Positions 41,354 through 52,500 of a stretch of DNA of 64,000 bases are shown piece by piece. Within the stretch, counting starts at the first letter, position 1, and each line of letters opens with the position of its first letter. Source of the stretch: Drosophila miranda (lineage: Eukaryota > Arthropoda > Insecta > Diptera > Drosophilidae); assembly GCF_003369915.1 (NCBI RefSeq), contig NC_046677.1, forward strand, positions 20,416,913 to 20,480,912, written 5' to 3'. A program made the translations under genes and the position numbers. Under the pieces are notes generated by a model, which was not told the DNA's origin, searched no databases, and saw only the letters and a program-made list of their open reading frames with translations.

Positions 41354-42802
41354 CTACACTTTCCAGTCCAAGCGGAACTCGTCTACCAGCAGCAAATGTT
41401 GATGGACCAGCCAACCTACGAAATGTAATATGCGAAATAAGTAGAATGTCTATATTGTAAGAATGCCTTTTAGACATACCCTCTTTTTGTGCTAGACCTA
41501 CGAACTCCTGCCATTTGCTTTGTATATCCCAGTACTTTTCCTTGATCTGATTCCTGTCCTGCAGATAGGATACAGCAAAGAAATACGCCTTGAGCACATC
41601 CTGCTGGCGCGTTTCGAAATGCAGATAGACGCCTAAGTATTTTTTACTCTCGGCTATGATGAAATGCTCATGGGGATCAAAGGAGGAGACAATGTTTTCG
41701 ATGCTGCTGCTAGTCTTGTACTCGTCAATCAGATTCTTTACACTCAGTCCGAGCCGTACGTTGAGAGAAACAGACACAGTTTGTCCCAGCGTCACCCGCT
41801 CCATGGCATTGACCTAAAAGTTAGCAGATGTAGAAGCCCCTTCGTTTTATACATATATCGGAAGACATGCGACACTCACCTGCTGTGGAGTTAGCATCCG
41901 CGACGACCGAAAGTACTCTTCCAGTGCAATTAGGTACCGCGATTCGTTGAATGTGCGCAGGCACACCGAACGTACCGCCTTGAGATTCGCATAGAGATGA
42001 AGGGCGACAACGACATAGAAGACCGTATAGAGTACCGCCTGGCTTTTGATCAGCGTCAACAGGTATAGACCCACGAAAGAAGCCACCAGATTGACGCACG
42101 TCTCCTGCGAACTGTCCTTGGAAGCAACATCAGCCAGGTTCCCTCTCACCGCATGATGTTGGGTCAGAGCTGAGCGCGTGGCACCGCCAGCCACGCCCAC
42201 AATTGCCTTGAGCATGGTGGAACCGCATAGGATTTGGGTACTGAGATGGGGATATTTGGGAAGCACATAGATTTCGATGCCCATGGCTAGATCGTTGAGG
42301 AAATCGGCGCGCAGACGCCATTTCTTAGAGTCCACGTCCAGTTGGCAGCCCTTCCACCAGGCGAATAATATTCTCCCGACATGACCGCAGCCCTCTTTCA
42401 TTATCCAAGTAACTGTGGCCGAGTAGGCATTGATGTTCTCACTGCCCACGCCAATGCCCTTGAGTATGGCATGTGTGCATAGCGTTCCACAGATGGTGCT
42501 GCAGAAGGCCTGCACCGTATCCCAGATCTGGTAGGCTGCATAGTCCTCACTGACGCTGTCTGGATAGCCTTTGGGCAAGAAGATTTTCTGCAGCACCCGA
42601 AAGAGCAGGAACTTTTCTTGATTGACCAGCTTATCGCCACGTAGCGGCACACGAACAATGTTGCTCTGATCTGCGGGGAGATATAGTGGAGTGGGCAAGG
42701 GCCTTTTGCGGACTTTGATCGATATTAATGCTTACCTGCTGGCGTCACATACAGTATTTCCTCACCCTTGGTGCCGTACTGCTCTCGAAAATGGATTTTC
42801 AT
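41354..42802 (-). CDS. RUSF1 / RUS1 (DUF647) family protein
   Basis: Member of the Root UVB Sensitive family (human RUSF1, formerly C16orf58). Four exons, complement of 42736-42802, 41880-42670, 41480-41813 and 41354-41415, give 417 residues with matching phases. Exon 1 (MKIHFREQYGTKGEEIL) joins exon 2, which holds the family core: FLPKGYPDSVSEDYAAYQIWD, the Gly-rich TVTWIMKEGCGHVGRILFA, LPKYPHLST, GVAGGATRSALTQHHA and NLADVASKDSSQET. Hydrophobic segments follow (LVASFVGLYLLTLI). The last 62-nt exon closes with LLVDEFRLDWKV. Plant members act in vitamin B6/light responses; the animal role is unclear. It is head-to-head with the SERAC1 homologue. Confidence 0.9.
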
Positions 42803-43745
42803 CTTGGCCGACACTCTGGCAGCCGGGGGGCTACGGGTTATTTTGTATTTGGGGTCAACGTTGTCGCCAAAGGCAGAGTTTTATTGCTTTTTGAGGTTTT
42901 CGTTTCCCTCCAAGTTGTTTATGCCAGGCCCAACCGCCACGCCAACACCCACCCCCACCCACCTGGCCGTGCCACCACCCACAGCTATTTATGTCTTTCT
43001 GTCTGCCTGTCTCCTTTCAGCCTGCCTGAAAAGCCATGGAAATCCGATCCAAAACCAAAGCGTGAAACGATTTCTGAACGCAGCAATACAAAGCGAAGTT
43101 TAGGGCATTATATAAACAAGTTAATCTAGCTACTTTAATTAAAAACCTGGCTAAAACCGTTGCTAAACAAACAGCTTATCAAAAGAAGATACAATAAGTG
43201 TTTGGCGAGTGTTGGAAAACGGAAATATCGTATGACACTACACTGAACTACCTCTTTTATCTGACAGACACATAAATCAAGAGACAAAACGATCCAGGTT
43301 ATCCTTATTTTTGCCAAAACGGTGCTTTCAGCCGTTCAAGCAGTTTAGATCAACCAAGTATTACATGCTTGTCTTTCAGATATGAATGGAAATTAAGTCT
43401 AGTGTCATACAATCAGCTGCTGCTGCCAGACCTATCGGTACTCTTCCGATAGGTTCGCTGAAGCCTTTATAAAGAAATTACGCGCACATTTAGCCAGCAA
43501 AACAGCCAACAAACCAAGCAAGCAACAACAAAACAAAACAGTCTCAAGTGACAGCAACTAAATAAAAGCAAGCCGCCCTAGTGATATTTTGTGGGCGTGA
43601 ACTGATATAATCATCTAAATTTAAAGTGTGAACAATAGTGTAAACGCTTTCAAAGCAAAAAGAAGCAACACATTAATTGTTATTGTGTGTTTTCGACCAC
43701 CAAAACTACACCACAACTAAACTTCGGAGGGCCAGAGACCAGGCA
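42803..43745. other. Divergent promoter region, RUS-family gene and SERAC1 homologue
   Basis: Non-coding. Contains a pyrimidine/CACC-rich stretch (42930-43010), a 9-bp-arm inverted repeat ACCTATCGG/CCGATAGGT at 43430-43454, a TATA-like TTTATAAAG near 43467 and the SERAC1 5'UTR. No coding exon found. Confidence 0.5.
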
Positions 43746-46700
43746 ATGTCATTGGAGGATCTCAAAACAACTCTGCGACGTTATCCGAAGCTTGTGGGCC
43801 TGGGTGGAGTTGGTATTTTGACCACGTAAGTGAATCACATCACGCCACCTTATATCAAACGCCCAAACGAAAGTAGTCCACCCGCGTTCAGCAGATGCTA
43901 CAGATCCCATGGCAAAAATAGTTTTAAATCAGACCCAGTGAGAAATTTATACAAGGTTGCTTAGATTCAGGGGGCTCGTCCTCATACACGTTTTATGAAA
44001 AGTGGCCCCACATGCCCCTGAATATATCGTACGATTTCTGTGTATAATATATGCGCACACGCTTCTACATATATATCTTGAACAACAACAACAAGTTGAT
44101 ATTTTCCGCATTCTACACTATTGCGCACCTGTGACGTCATTTGTTTACAACTACTAATTACAGATCACAAAAGCAAATTATTCATTCAAATCCAGTTGAT
44201 GTTGTTAGGACAGGACATTATATGAGATCAGCGCCCACAATTTTTGGGCAGGCAAACTATAAAAATGTCTAATCAATGGAAGAATAGTTGCCTTACAAAG
44301 ATAGCAAGGCTAATTTAGTTAGTAACTAATTAACTATGTACTTCATTTGACAGGACAAACTTAAACCTTTAAGAGAACTTGTTCTCGTTTTCACTTTCTA
44401 CAAATATACCAGATATGGCACTGATAACAATAGTCTTTTTCCTATTCCCCCTTTTAATATAAATAAAATTATACTTAAAATCCAACATCCAAAAAACAAA
44501 CTCCTTATAACTTAGCCCCATTCAAAAGGGGCTTCTGATTTGCTCTACTGCCAAACAAGATCAAAACAGAACGTACGATTTCGTATAAATGAGATAGCAA
44601 TATTGGTGAAGTTGTTGTTAGTGCTTTTTGTTTACCCGCTTATTACTCATTTGGCTCTTCTTCCTCTTTGGCTCTGCCTTCTCTTTCTTTGCCTTTAACA
44701 GCTGTTCAAGGCCTCCACCATTCGCACACACACGCATACACAGATAACCGAAAAACTAACATGGCGCCATAAATGTGCGCAGTTTTTTAAAATCTGCGAA
44801 CCCCCCGCGAATTTGATAGTTTTTGTTGTTGTTATTGTTTATGGTTTAACCATAGTTGTTTTTGTTGATTAGAAATTGTGCCGCTGCTGCGGCGCGTGTG
44901 GACGGGACTTGTTTTTACCATGAATCTGACGTGCCCACTTTTCGGTGGATTTGTTTTTGTTGTTGATCTTGCACTTATCTAATAACAAAATAGTTGGCAG
45001 ATAATAGTATTTTTGTTGTTGTTTAAGTTCGGAGGAAAATGTGCAATGAGAAAAACAAAGGATAGATACAGATAGATGGATAGATATATCAGATAAATAT
45101 TTACAATAGAGATTATATATATGTAGGTATGTATAGTAAAGGTAGATTGAAATAGAAAGTTTCGATTAGTTTCTAAATTGAACAATATAGTATGGCGATA
45201 ATCATTCAAATACTCTTTTTGTTTCTTTTAGTGCTGGATTCTTACTGTACGGTAGTCCCCAAGCTCGTCATTTCTTTGGTCAATATGTGGACAAGAAGGC
45301 ACCCGAGTCGGACAAGCGTCGCGCCGAGTACATCTATATAAAGTATCACATCTACAGGGAGTCCATGCGCAAGATGCAACAGAAGCAGGAGGATGAAAAG
45401 AAATGGATCAGCGTTATCATCAATCCTCTTGGCAAATGGTGGAAGACGGCCAAGCATTCGGTGGCCTGGCGTCTGCTCAATATTGCCCAGACTGGCAGCC
45501 AGCCCGAGCGTTTGAAGGCAGTCCAGCAATTGGTCTGCATGGATCACTTGAAGGATTGGGACTTTCGTCATTTGGCACAGATCTGTGATGCTCGCACAGC
45601 CGTCTCCCTGGCGCGCTGTGGTGCCGACACACGCTGGTTTATGCCCGTGCATCGTCGTGGCTGCATTAAGAATCCCAAAATGCTGCTTTCGGAGCTGCAT
45701 GGAATGCTGGCCCGACTCCGTCCCATGGGCTGTGTGCAGCATTTCTTCAGCAAATACTTTCCCGATCAGGATCCCATTGTAAGCGACCGAACAGAAGAAA
45801 TTAAGGAAGAATAGATTTCAAACTTTTATATCTCTTTATTTTGGCAGGAGGACATACACGAATATCTGAATCAGGAGCAAACGATTGTGTTGGCCACAGC
45901 CGACACGGACTTGCTGAAGGAGATCATCTCGTTTCTGCATCACATCACGAAAGATCCCGACGCTTCGGCTAAAATTATCAAAGATGGTGGCCTGGTGCAT
46001 CTCATGGAATTGCGCAAGATCTTCTGCGATGACAACGAGACCCTGTCCACATTGTGCAAAGTTCTGGCCAACATGTCCGTGGTGCCCGATGTCGTGGAGC
46101 ACTTCTTTACCTCTGGCTGGGTGGGTACTCTCGCCGAATGGCAACAGTGCGCCGATCTCAGGCTGCAAGTGGTCTCCGCCAAGACAATGGCCAATCTGGA
46201 CCATGATGATCCCAACCAGTGCACATATCCACCCAATGTTTATCCCCTGCATCCCAGAGTGCGTACCCGTCGCAAGCCCAAGGCAGATATTGTCTTCGTC
46301 CATGGGTTGCTGGGCGGCGTATTCATCACGTGGCGTCAGCGCGATAGGAAACCCACAGAGCTGGGTCTGTACGGCAAGAATGCCTTCTATACGAGCAAAT
46401 CGGATGATGTTTTCCTAGTGGGCGAACAGAAGCGTGTCAATGGCACCAAGCAAAAGAAGGGGCAGGGAAGGCCTCTTGTTCCAGCACAAAATGCAGGAGA
46501 CAACAATCAAGAGGAAAACAAAGCCAATGGCCAGCCCAAAGTGGAAGGTTTTAAAGGTAAAGAAATGCGGCAACTCGTTTTGAGATCACAATCATTAACG
46601 CCTAACCTAACCCTTACAGATCCAGTTTTAAAGGCCATAAAAAAGGTGGAGGAAGATCCTGTCATGATCAGCGATGCCGCCACAAAGGAATTCGTGGAGA

Positions 46701-47686
46701 CCCTACGCAATCAGCCCGAACTGGACTCGGATTGGGAGGTGGTCCATCCGGATATACCTTTGGATGCAAATATGAACTGCGAGGGCAAGTTCAGTATGTC
46801 CGGGAACGAGTGGCGTAATCAGGAGAACAACGAAGAGTACACAAACTGCTGGCCCATGGAATGGCTGCCCGATGATTATCCCGACTCGAGGATCATTGGA
46901 ATTGACTACACATCGGCTGTGACCGAATGGTCGGCGAATTTCACCAAGTATTGTCCCTGCGAGAAGGGTCAGGGTCATATCGATGTGAGGGCCAGCACCC
47001 TTCTGGAGCGCATTGCTGTCTCTGATGTGGGCAATGAGCGTCCCATTGTGTGGATAGGTCATTCCATGGGCGGACTGCTCACCAAGCTGATGCTTTTGAA
47101 ATCCATAGACTCGCACGAGCCCAAGGTTCAACAGATTGCCAAGAACACCAAGGGAATCGTATTCCTGGGTACGCCTCACCGCGGCTCATCGATTGCCAAA
47201 TGGCAGCAGCATATACAAATGATCCTCTCCCCCTCGATTGAGGTCAAAGAGATGGAGGAAAATGCACCCAAGCTGCTGGAGATGCATCGCCGTTTCATGG
47301 GCTGCCTGAACACTGCCCTGCGCCATTGCAAGGTAATGAGCGTGGCCGAGGGATCACCGACAATGCTTACCACATTTAAGTTCCCCCTGCGCATTGTCAC
47401 CGAGGAGTCATCTCGCATAAATTTCGGCGACTTTTATCTGCTCAAAGATGACCATCTCTGTCTGTCCAAGCCCATCTACAGGCAGTCCTTCCTTTATCAG
47501 CGTCTCCTGCATGTCATTCGGGAGGCTGTTAAAGAGAGTCAACCCGACACAAAGGACCAGAACGAAATTCCGCAGACCACACCAAACCAGGAAGTAATTC
47601 TAATGAATATTGTGGCTGCCCTGCTGAAGGGTGCCAAGGGACTCTTTGAGTATCTGCCCCGCGTCGCTGTGCGATTCAACACTTAG
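43746..47686 (+). CDS. SERAC1 homologue, alpha/beta-hydrolase
   Basis: Human SERAC1 acts at ER-mitochondria contacts in phosphatidylglycerol remodelling and cholesterol trafficking. Four exons, 43746-43825, 45232-45778, 45848-46556 and 46620-47686, give 800 residues (human 654). Exon 1 encodes an N-terminal hydrophobic anchor (LVGLGGVGILTTAGFLLYG). An armadillo-like helical region follows, then the lipase domain: DIVFVHGLLGGVFITWR, the nucleophile elbow GHSMG (Ser about 594), and FLGTPHRGSS; the end is PRVAVRF. The first intron is 1.4 kb, the others 63-69 nt. The 63-nt third intron is a multiple of three without a stop. AATAAA about 47903. Confidence 0.92.
43826..45231 (+). other. Large first intron of the SERAC1 homologue
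   Basis: 1.4 kb of AT-rich intron with no recognised RNA gene or element. GATA-rich tetranucleotide stretch (GATAGATA) about 45060-45090. Confidence 0.55.
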
Positions 47687-47931
47687 GCGAGCTCCCATTC
47701 CTCCCACATACGCCTGTACCTCGACTGCTTTGTATTCAATAAGTGTTTAGTTTATTCACACCATAGTATATAGTTTTACAAGTATTCTTCATACATGAAG
47801 CTCTACAAATCCATCCCTATCATGACTTGGAGGAGCTTCTGCTCTTTGTACATACGCACATATTGTAGTTTTCTTACAAACGAATCCTAATTTATTTTCT
47901 TCAATAAAAATGCTTAAGTTTTACACGTAAA

Positions 47932-48837
47932 TTATGACTCCAACTCCTGCTGCTGTTGTTTCTTGGCCAGTAGCCGCTCCTGTGCCAGCCTTCGATTCTC
48001 TGCTATGCGCGCCATTTGATCCGCCGATAGCTTCTTTGTCGCTGGCGTCGGAGGCTGTGAAGGCGGCAAGGGCTGACCATAATCACTCATATCGTGCGCA
48101 TCTATAGGAGCACCATCTCTATCGAAGGTCGGACCATTCACCGTCGAGTAGGGAGTGGACACAACTGCATGGCGGGAGAAGGAAGGCGTAACCAAAGTAC
48201 TTGTGCTCGTGCTGGATAACTTGGATCTCTGATACGTGGCTGCTGGTGTGTGTGGTGCCAGCTTAGACATGGCTATCTGTTCGCCCAACAAAGCATCGAA
48301 CTCGTCAAAAGGTTCATCGGCTGCGTCATCGTTCTGCTCCTCCTGGCCATCGTCGACAGCGTCCCCTTCCTGCATGCGCAAATCCTCCAGTTGTCCCAGA
48401 CGATATCGTGACATGTGCACCTGAAGGGGCTTCTTCTTACCCAGACGCTCTATGTTGTTGAGGACATCGTCGAATGTGTAGGTGGGGTACATGCGATGAC
48501 CCCAGTGCTGCAGCCGCCGCAAGACCTCATCCAGATCAGATTTTTCATGGCCCTTGCCCTTTAGTTTGACATCCTTGAAGTAATTCTCGATGGTGTGAAT
48601 GCCGCGTGGGCCACGCAGGGTGTCCACTGTGAGACGCGGCCTTGGATTGCGCACAGCACGCTTCTTAGGCTCCACTTTGACTCCAGCATCAGGATTTCCA
48701 TCTGCATTTTCATTGTTCTCATCGTCGTCGGCAAATAGTTTCTCCCCCTCGCCATCGCTGGGCAATTGGTCGTTGTCCGCGCACACGTTGTCATTGAACA
48801 AGTCATCAACCCCATCGTCGCCGAATAGAGAAGCCAT
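47932..48837 (-). CDS. Tipin, Timeless-interacting replication fork protein
   Basis: 301 residues, intronless. Partner of Timeless in the fork protection complex and S-phase checkpoint (Csm3/Swi3 family). Acidic N-terminus (FGDDGVDDLF), then the conserved Swi3 domain at about residues 65-150: PRLTVDTLRGPRGI, the LKGKGHEKSDLDEVLRRLQHW segment and MYPTYTFDDVLNNIERLG, followed by VHMSRYRLGQL. The C-terminal half is Ser/Thr/Pro-rich and ends in a Gln-rich helix. Tail-to-tail with the SERAC1 homologue (246 nt between stops) and head-to-head with msl-1. Confidence 0.93.
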   Translation of the reverse strand: MASLFGDDGVDDLFNDNVCADNDQLPSDGEGEKLFADDDENNENADGNPDAGVKVEPKKRAVRNPRPRLTVDTLRGPRGIHTIENYFKDVKLKGKGHEKSDLDEVLRRLQHWGHRMYPTYTFDDVLNNIERLGKKKPLQVHMSRYRLGQLEDLRMQEGDAVDDGQEEQNDDAADEPFDEFDALLGEQIAMSKLAPHTPAATYQRSKLSSTSTSTLVTPSFSRHAVVSTPYSTVNGPTFDRDGAPIDAHDMSDYGQPLPPSQPPTPATKKLSADQMARIAENRRLAQERLLAKKQQQQELES

Positions 48838-49582
48838 GGACAGTACCGGTATGCCGCAAGGACTCGTGGAAAATCAACCACTTTCAGCACAACAAAGATA
48901 TTTGCCGCCATTTTCTGCTTCTTCGCCAGTGGCATTCGCACCTGGCGCTTACAAAAGAGACAGAGCTGCCACCTTTTCTAAAAAACCACACGTATTTTCT
49001 TCTTAGTTTCGCATTACATAACTAGTTCCCTGCCATGCGAAAATAACAAGTAACAATATAAACAATTAATTAAATTACTTTCAAGGGGTATACAAGTGGA
49101 AAAACCACTTTCCCGGCGTTTCGTTTCTGGCAGTTGGCAGCGTGGCATATATATAGCAACCCTGCCTTTGGGCTGGCCTGGCAACACCGCGCAAACGCCA
49201 TACTTCAAGGCATTTTTCGGGCGAAGTTTCATAAATTTCCGAATAATTGTGAAAAACGCGATGAAAAACATGTAAAGCGTGACGAAAACAAGTAACCCAA
49301 CTATCCAGCCAAATGGTGTCTCCACGTGCAATATTGGGGCAATGTAAAATACATTAAAACTGACGCCAAAAACGTTTTTCTGGGGAAAAGCGATGTGATT
49401 GGGAGAGAAACAAGAACAAAAAAAATTAAGTGTGGTGGAAATCAAGATTTACGCATTCTACTGTATCAGCTGCGGCGCTGTCACGGTGTGGCGTGGTGTG
49501 GCGGGCGACGATAAAGCAATCAAAACAAAAAATCCAAACTATGAACTTCGCATAGAATTTGTCAGGAGCGCTCACACACGAA
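48838..49582. other. Tipin/msl-1 divergent promoter
   Basis: 745 bp with the 5'UTRs of both genes. No TATA box, DRE or motif 1 that I would call, and no coding exon with a good start. The long msl-1 leader has several short open frames but no convincing uORF. Confidence 0.45.
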
Positions 49583-52500
49583 ATGGACAAGCGATTCAAA
49601 TGGCCACTCAACCAGAAGGCCAACTACTCGGATCCACCCTACCATCATACGTCGCGTGGCGGCGGTGGCGGCGGCGGTGGCGGTGGTGGTGGTGGTGGTG
49701 GTGGTGGTGGCGGCGGTGATAGAAACTATTACTACCAGAAAAAACATCCGCACTCGCATGCCCACAAGAATTACTCACGCCCGCAACATGGCTATAGCTA
49801 TCAGAAGCCCAATACGGGTAGCAGCTACTACAAGCCCCCGCCACCGCCGTCAGCAGAACCATCTCTGCCCAGGGTCGGAGGCGGCGCCATGGCGCCGCCC
49901 GCCTCGGGCAACTCTTCGGGCTCGGATGTGGTCACCCTCATCGTGGAGAACAACAGTCTGAAGCGTATGATTATGCTTCATCTGAATCTGATGCAGGAGC
50001 AGACGGACAGCCTGGCGGCCAAGGAGAAGGAACTGGACGGTCAAACGGACAAGCTGAACGCCGTACTCTCGCAGAACCAAGACCTGAAGCTGGTCAATGT
50101 CCACCTGGAGGCCACCATCGAGGAGCTACGCAAGCAGCTAAGGAAAAAGAACAGGAGGGGGGGCCCCGATGACGACGACAACAATGACGATGACGATCAT
50201 CAACTGCCACCTGCCATGCAGGAGAAGATTGTGTGCAATGCGGAAACACAAACGGAGTTGGTAGCGCAAGCGGCAGCGCATCATCTGGCACAGCCGGAGC
50301 CGGCTTATTCTTATCTACACCAGGCTAAAAGGCAGCCCAGGCTGGTAAGAGAGGAGCCCCAACATCCCCATCTAATGATTCAAAAGCAGCAGGAGCAGGC
50401 CCCTCTAATGAGTGTGGAGCAGCAGCAGCCCCCTCTTAGGAGGCAGGAGCTGCAGCAGCCCACTCAAACGATTGAGGAGCCACAGCCCCGTCTTGTGAGG
50501 CAGGAGCCGCAGCCGCAGTCGCGTCTTATGAGAGAGGAGCCACAGACCAGGATGGTGAGGGAAGAACTGCAAACCAGACTTGTAAAGGACATTCAGCAGC
50601 AGCAGTCTAGACTTGCAAGAGAGCAGCAGCAGCCCAGACTTATAAGAGAGGAGCAGCAACAGCAACAGCAGCCCACTCTTATAAGAGAGGAACAGCAGCA
50701 GCATCAGCAGCCCACACTTATAAGAGAGGAACAGCAGCAACAACAGCAGCCCACACTTATAAGAGAGGAGGAGCAGCAGCAGCAGCCTTGGCCTATGAGG
50801 GAGGAACAGCAGCAGCAGCCCAAGCCTATGAGGGAACAGCAGCAGCAGGAGCATCAGCAGGCGGAGGAAAATCAACCGCCACAGCATCGTCAGCAGCAGC
50901 AGGCGGAGGAAAATCAACCGCCACAGCATCGTCAGCAGCAGCATCATCATCTCCATCAGTCTCCGCACAATAGCTCTTCCAAAGCGACTCTTGTTACCTC
51001 CGTCACGAATCTGCCGCCGACAATCAGCACTCCGCCTGTGGAGAGCAAAGCGAGAGGGGAATACAATGGCAAGAAGGTTAGCACCATGTTTCTTCATCGG
51101 GTTAACCAGGACTCCAGCCTCACATCCTCAGCTCAGCATCACATCCCATCACATAGCCAGCCGGAGAAGGAGAAGCAGCCGGAAGTGGAAAAGCCGCCGG
51201 TGGTAGAAGAGCAGCTGCAGCAGCAGCAGGTGATCGAAACAAAGGAGGAGGAGCTACAGCATGTTATGGAAACCGAGGAGCTGGCAGAACTGCAGCAGGC
51301 CATCGAAAGGGAGCAGGTGTTGGAACAGCAAGTGGAGACCCAGCCCCAGGTGATGGAAATGGAGGTGGTGGAGCAGCAGCAGGTCATCGAAACGGAGACG
51401 GTGGAACAGCAGCAGGACATCGAAACGGAGGAGGTTGCAATGGATCACATGAACCAAATGGAGGAGGTGGTTATTGCTGAAGAAAACACCATTTTCCATT
51501 ATGCCCTACGGCCGGATGGAATGATACTTCTTGAAGCCGAGGAGGAGATGGGCGTGGAAACGGTAGAGGAGATTGTACAGACCACAGTGTATAATGGCCA
51601 TATCGAGGATCTACAATGCTTCGAAAACGAACAGGAGGAGGATGATGATGATGGTGATGACGACGATGATGATGATGATGAAGAGAGCGACGATGAGAGC
51701 GAAAGTGGAAGTGAAGATGAGGACGTGGACGAGGAAAGCGAGGACAATGATGAGGGGGAGCAGGAGCATATCCAGCCTCCACCCTCAAAAACAGATGTTA
51801 ACAATTTAGATGCCTTGCGCCCAAATGAAGGCGACGACAGTTGTTGGCAGACAGTCCCTCCGATGTCACATGCCAATCATCAGGTAAGTCTCTTTGGCGT
51901 TTTATCTGTGTGTGGTAACAGATTCAAGGAATCGCAATCTTTTCTTCAGATACACGCCATGGAAAGTCCGGAGCATAAGAGCATGGCGCCATCAGCCCAT
52001 TCAACACCCAATCACCTGCACATTACGCAGCGTTACCCACAAAAGGAGCCTTCAGAAACGCGTCAGCTTCTTGAAGTGGAGGAGGACAGCCAGCAGCCGA
52101 AACTTGTCATTGCAGAGCCCTTGGAAATGGATGCTGGGGAAATGGAACTGCAGACTGTCGAAGTAGAGACTCTCGAAGTGGAGACACTGGAGACTGGTGT
52201 GGGTGTGGAATTGGGAGTGGGCATGGGCATAGAGACGGTGGAAGTACAGACTGTGGAAGTTCACACGGAGGAGACCGTTGTAGAGCAAGCCGGCATGGAA
52301 ATTGAAATTAAAACAGAGGAGGTCACAACCACGACAATCAGCAAGCATGTCCTGCCCAAAACATCTGCTAGCAATCCTCAGGCTCCCGCTCCTGTTGCTA
52401 CTCCTGTTCCTGCTCTGCCCAAGGCTAACCGCTCCGCTGTCGTGGAACCTAAACACAAGACCAATTCTGCGATCGTTGAAGTTCCAACTAAGGAAGAGTC

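Noticed and set aside
43831-45231. Intronic small RNA gene in the SERAC1 first intron
   Set aside because: I looked for tRNA-like, snoRNA box C/D and long hairpin patterns and saw none that I could support by eye.
50405-51097. 230-codon minus-strand Leu-rich frame opposite msl-1
   Set aside because: It is the antisense of CAG/GAG repeats (CTG/CTC reads as Leu); no promoter or domain.
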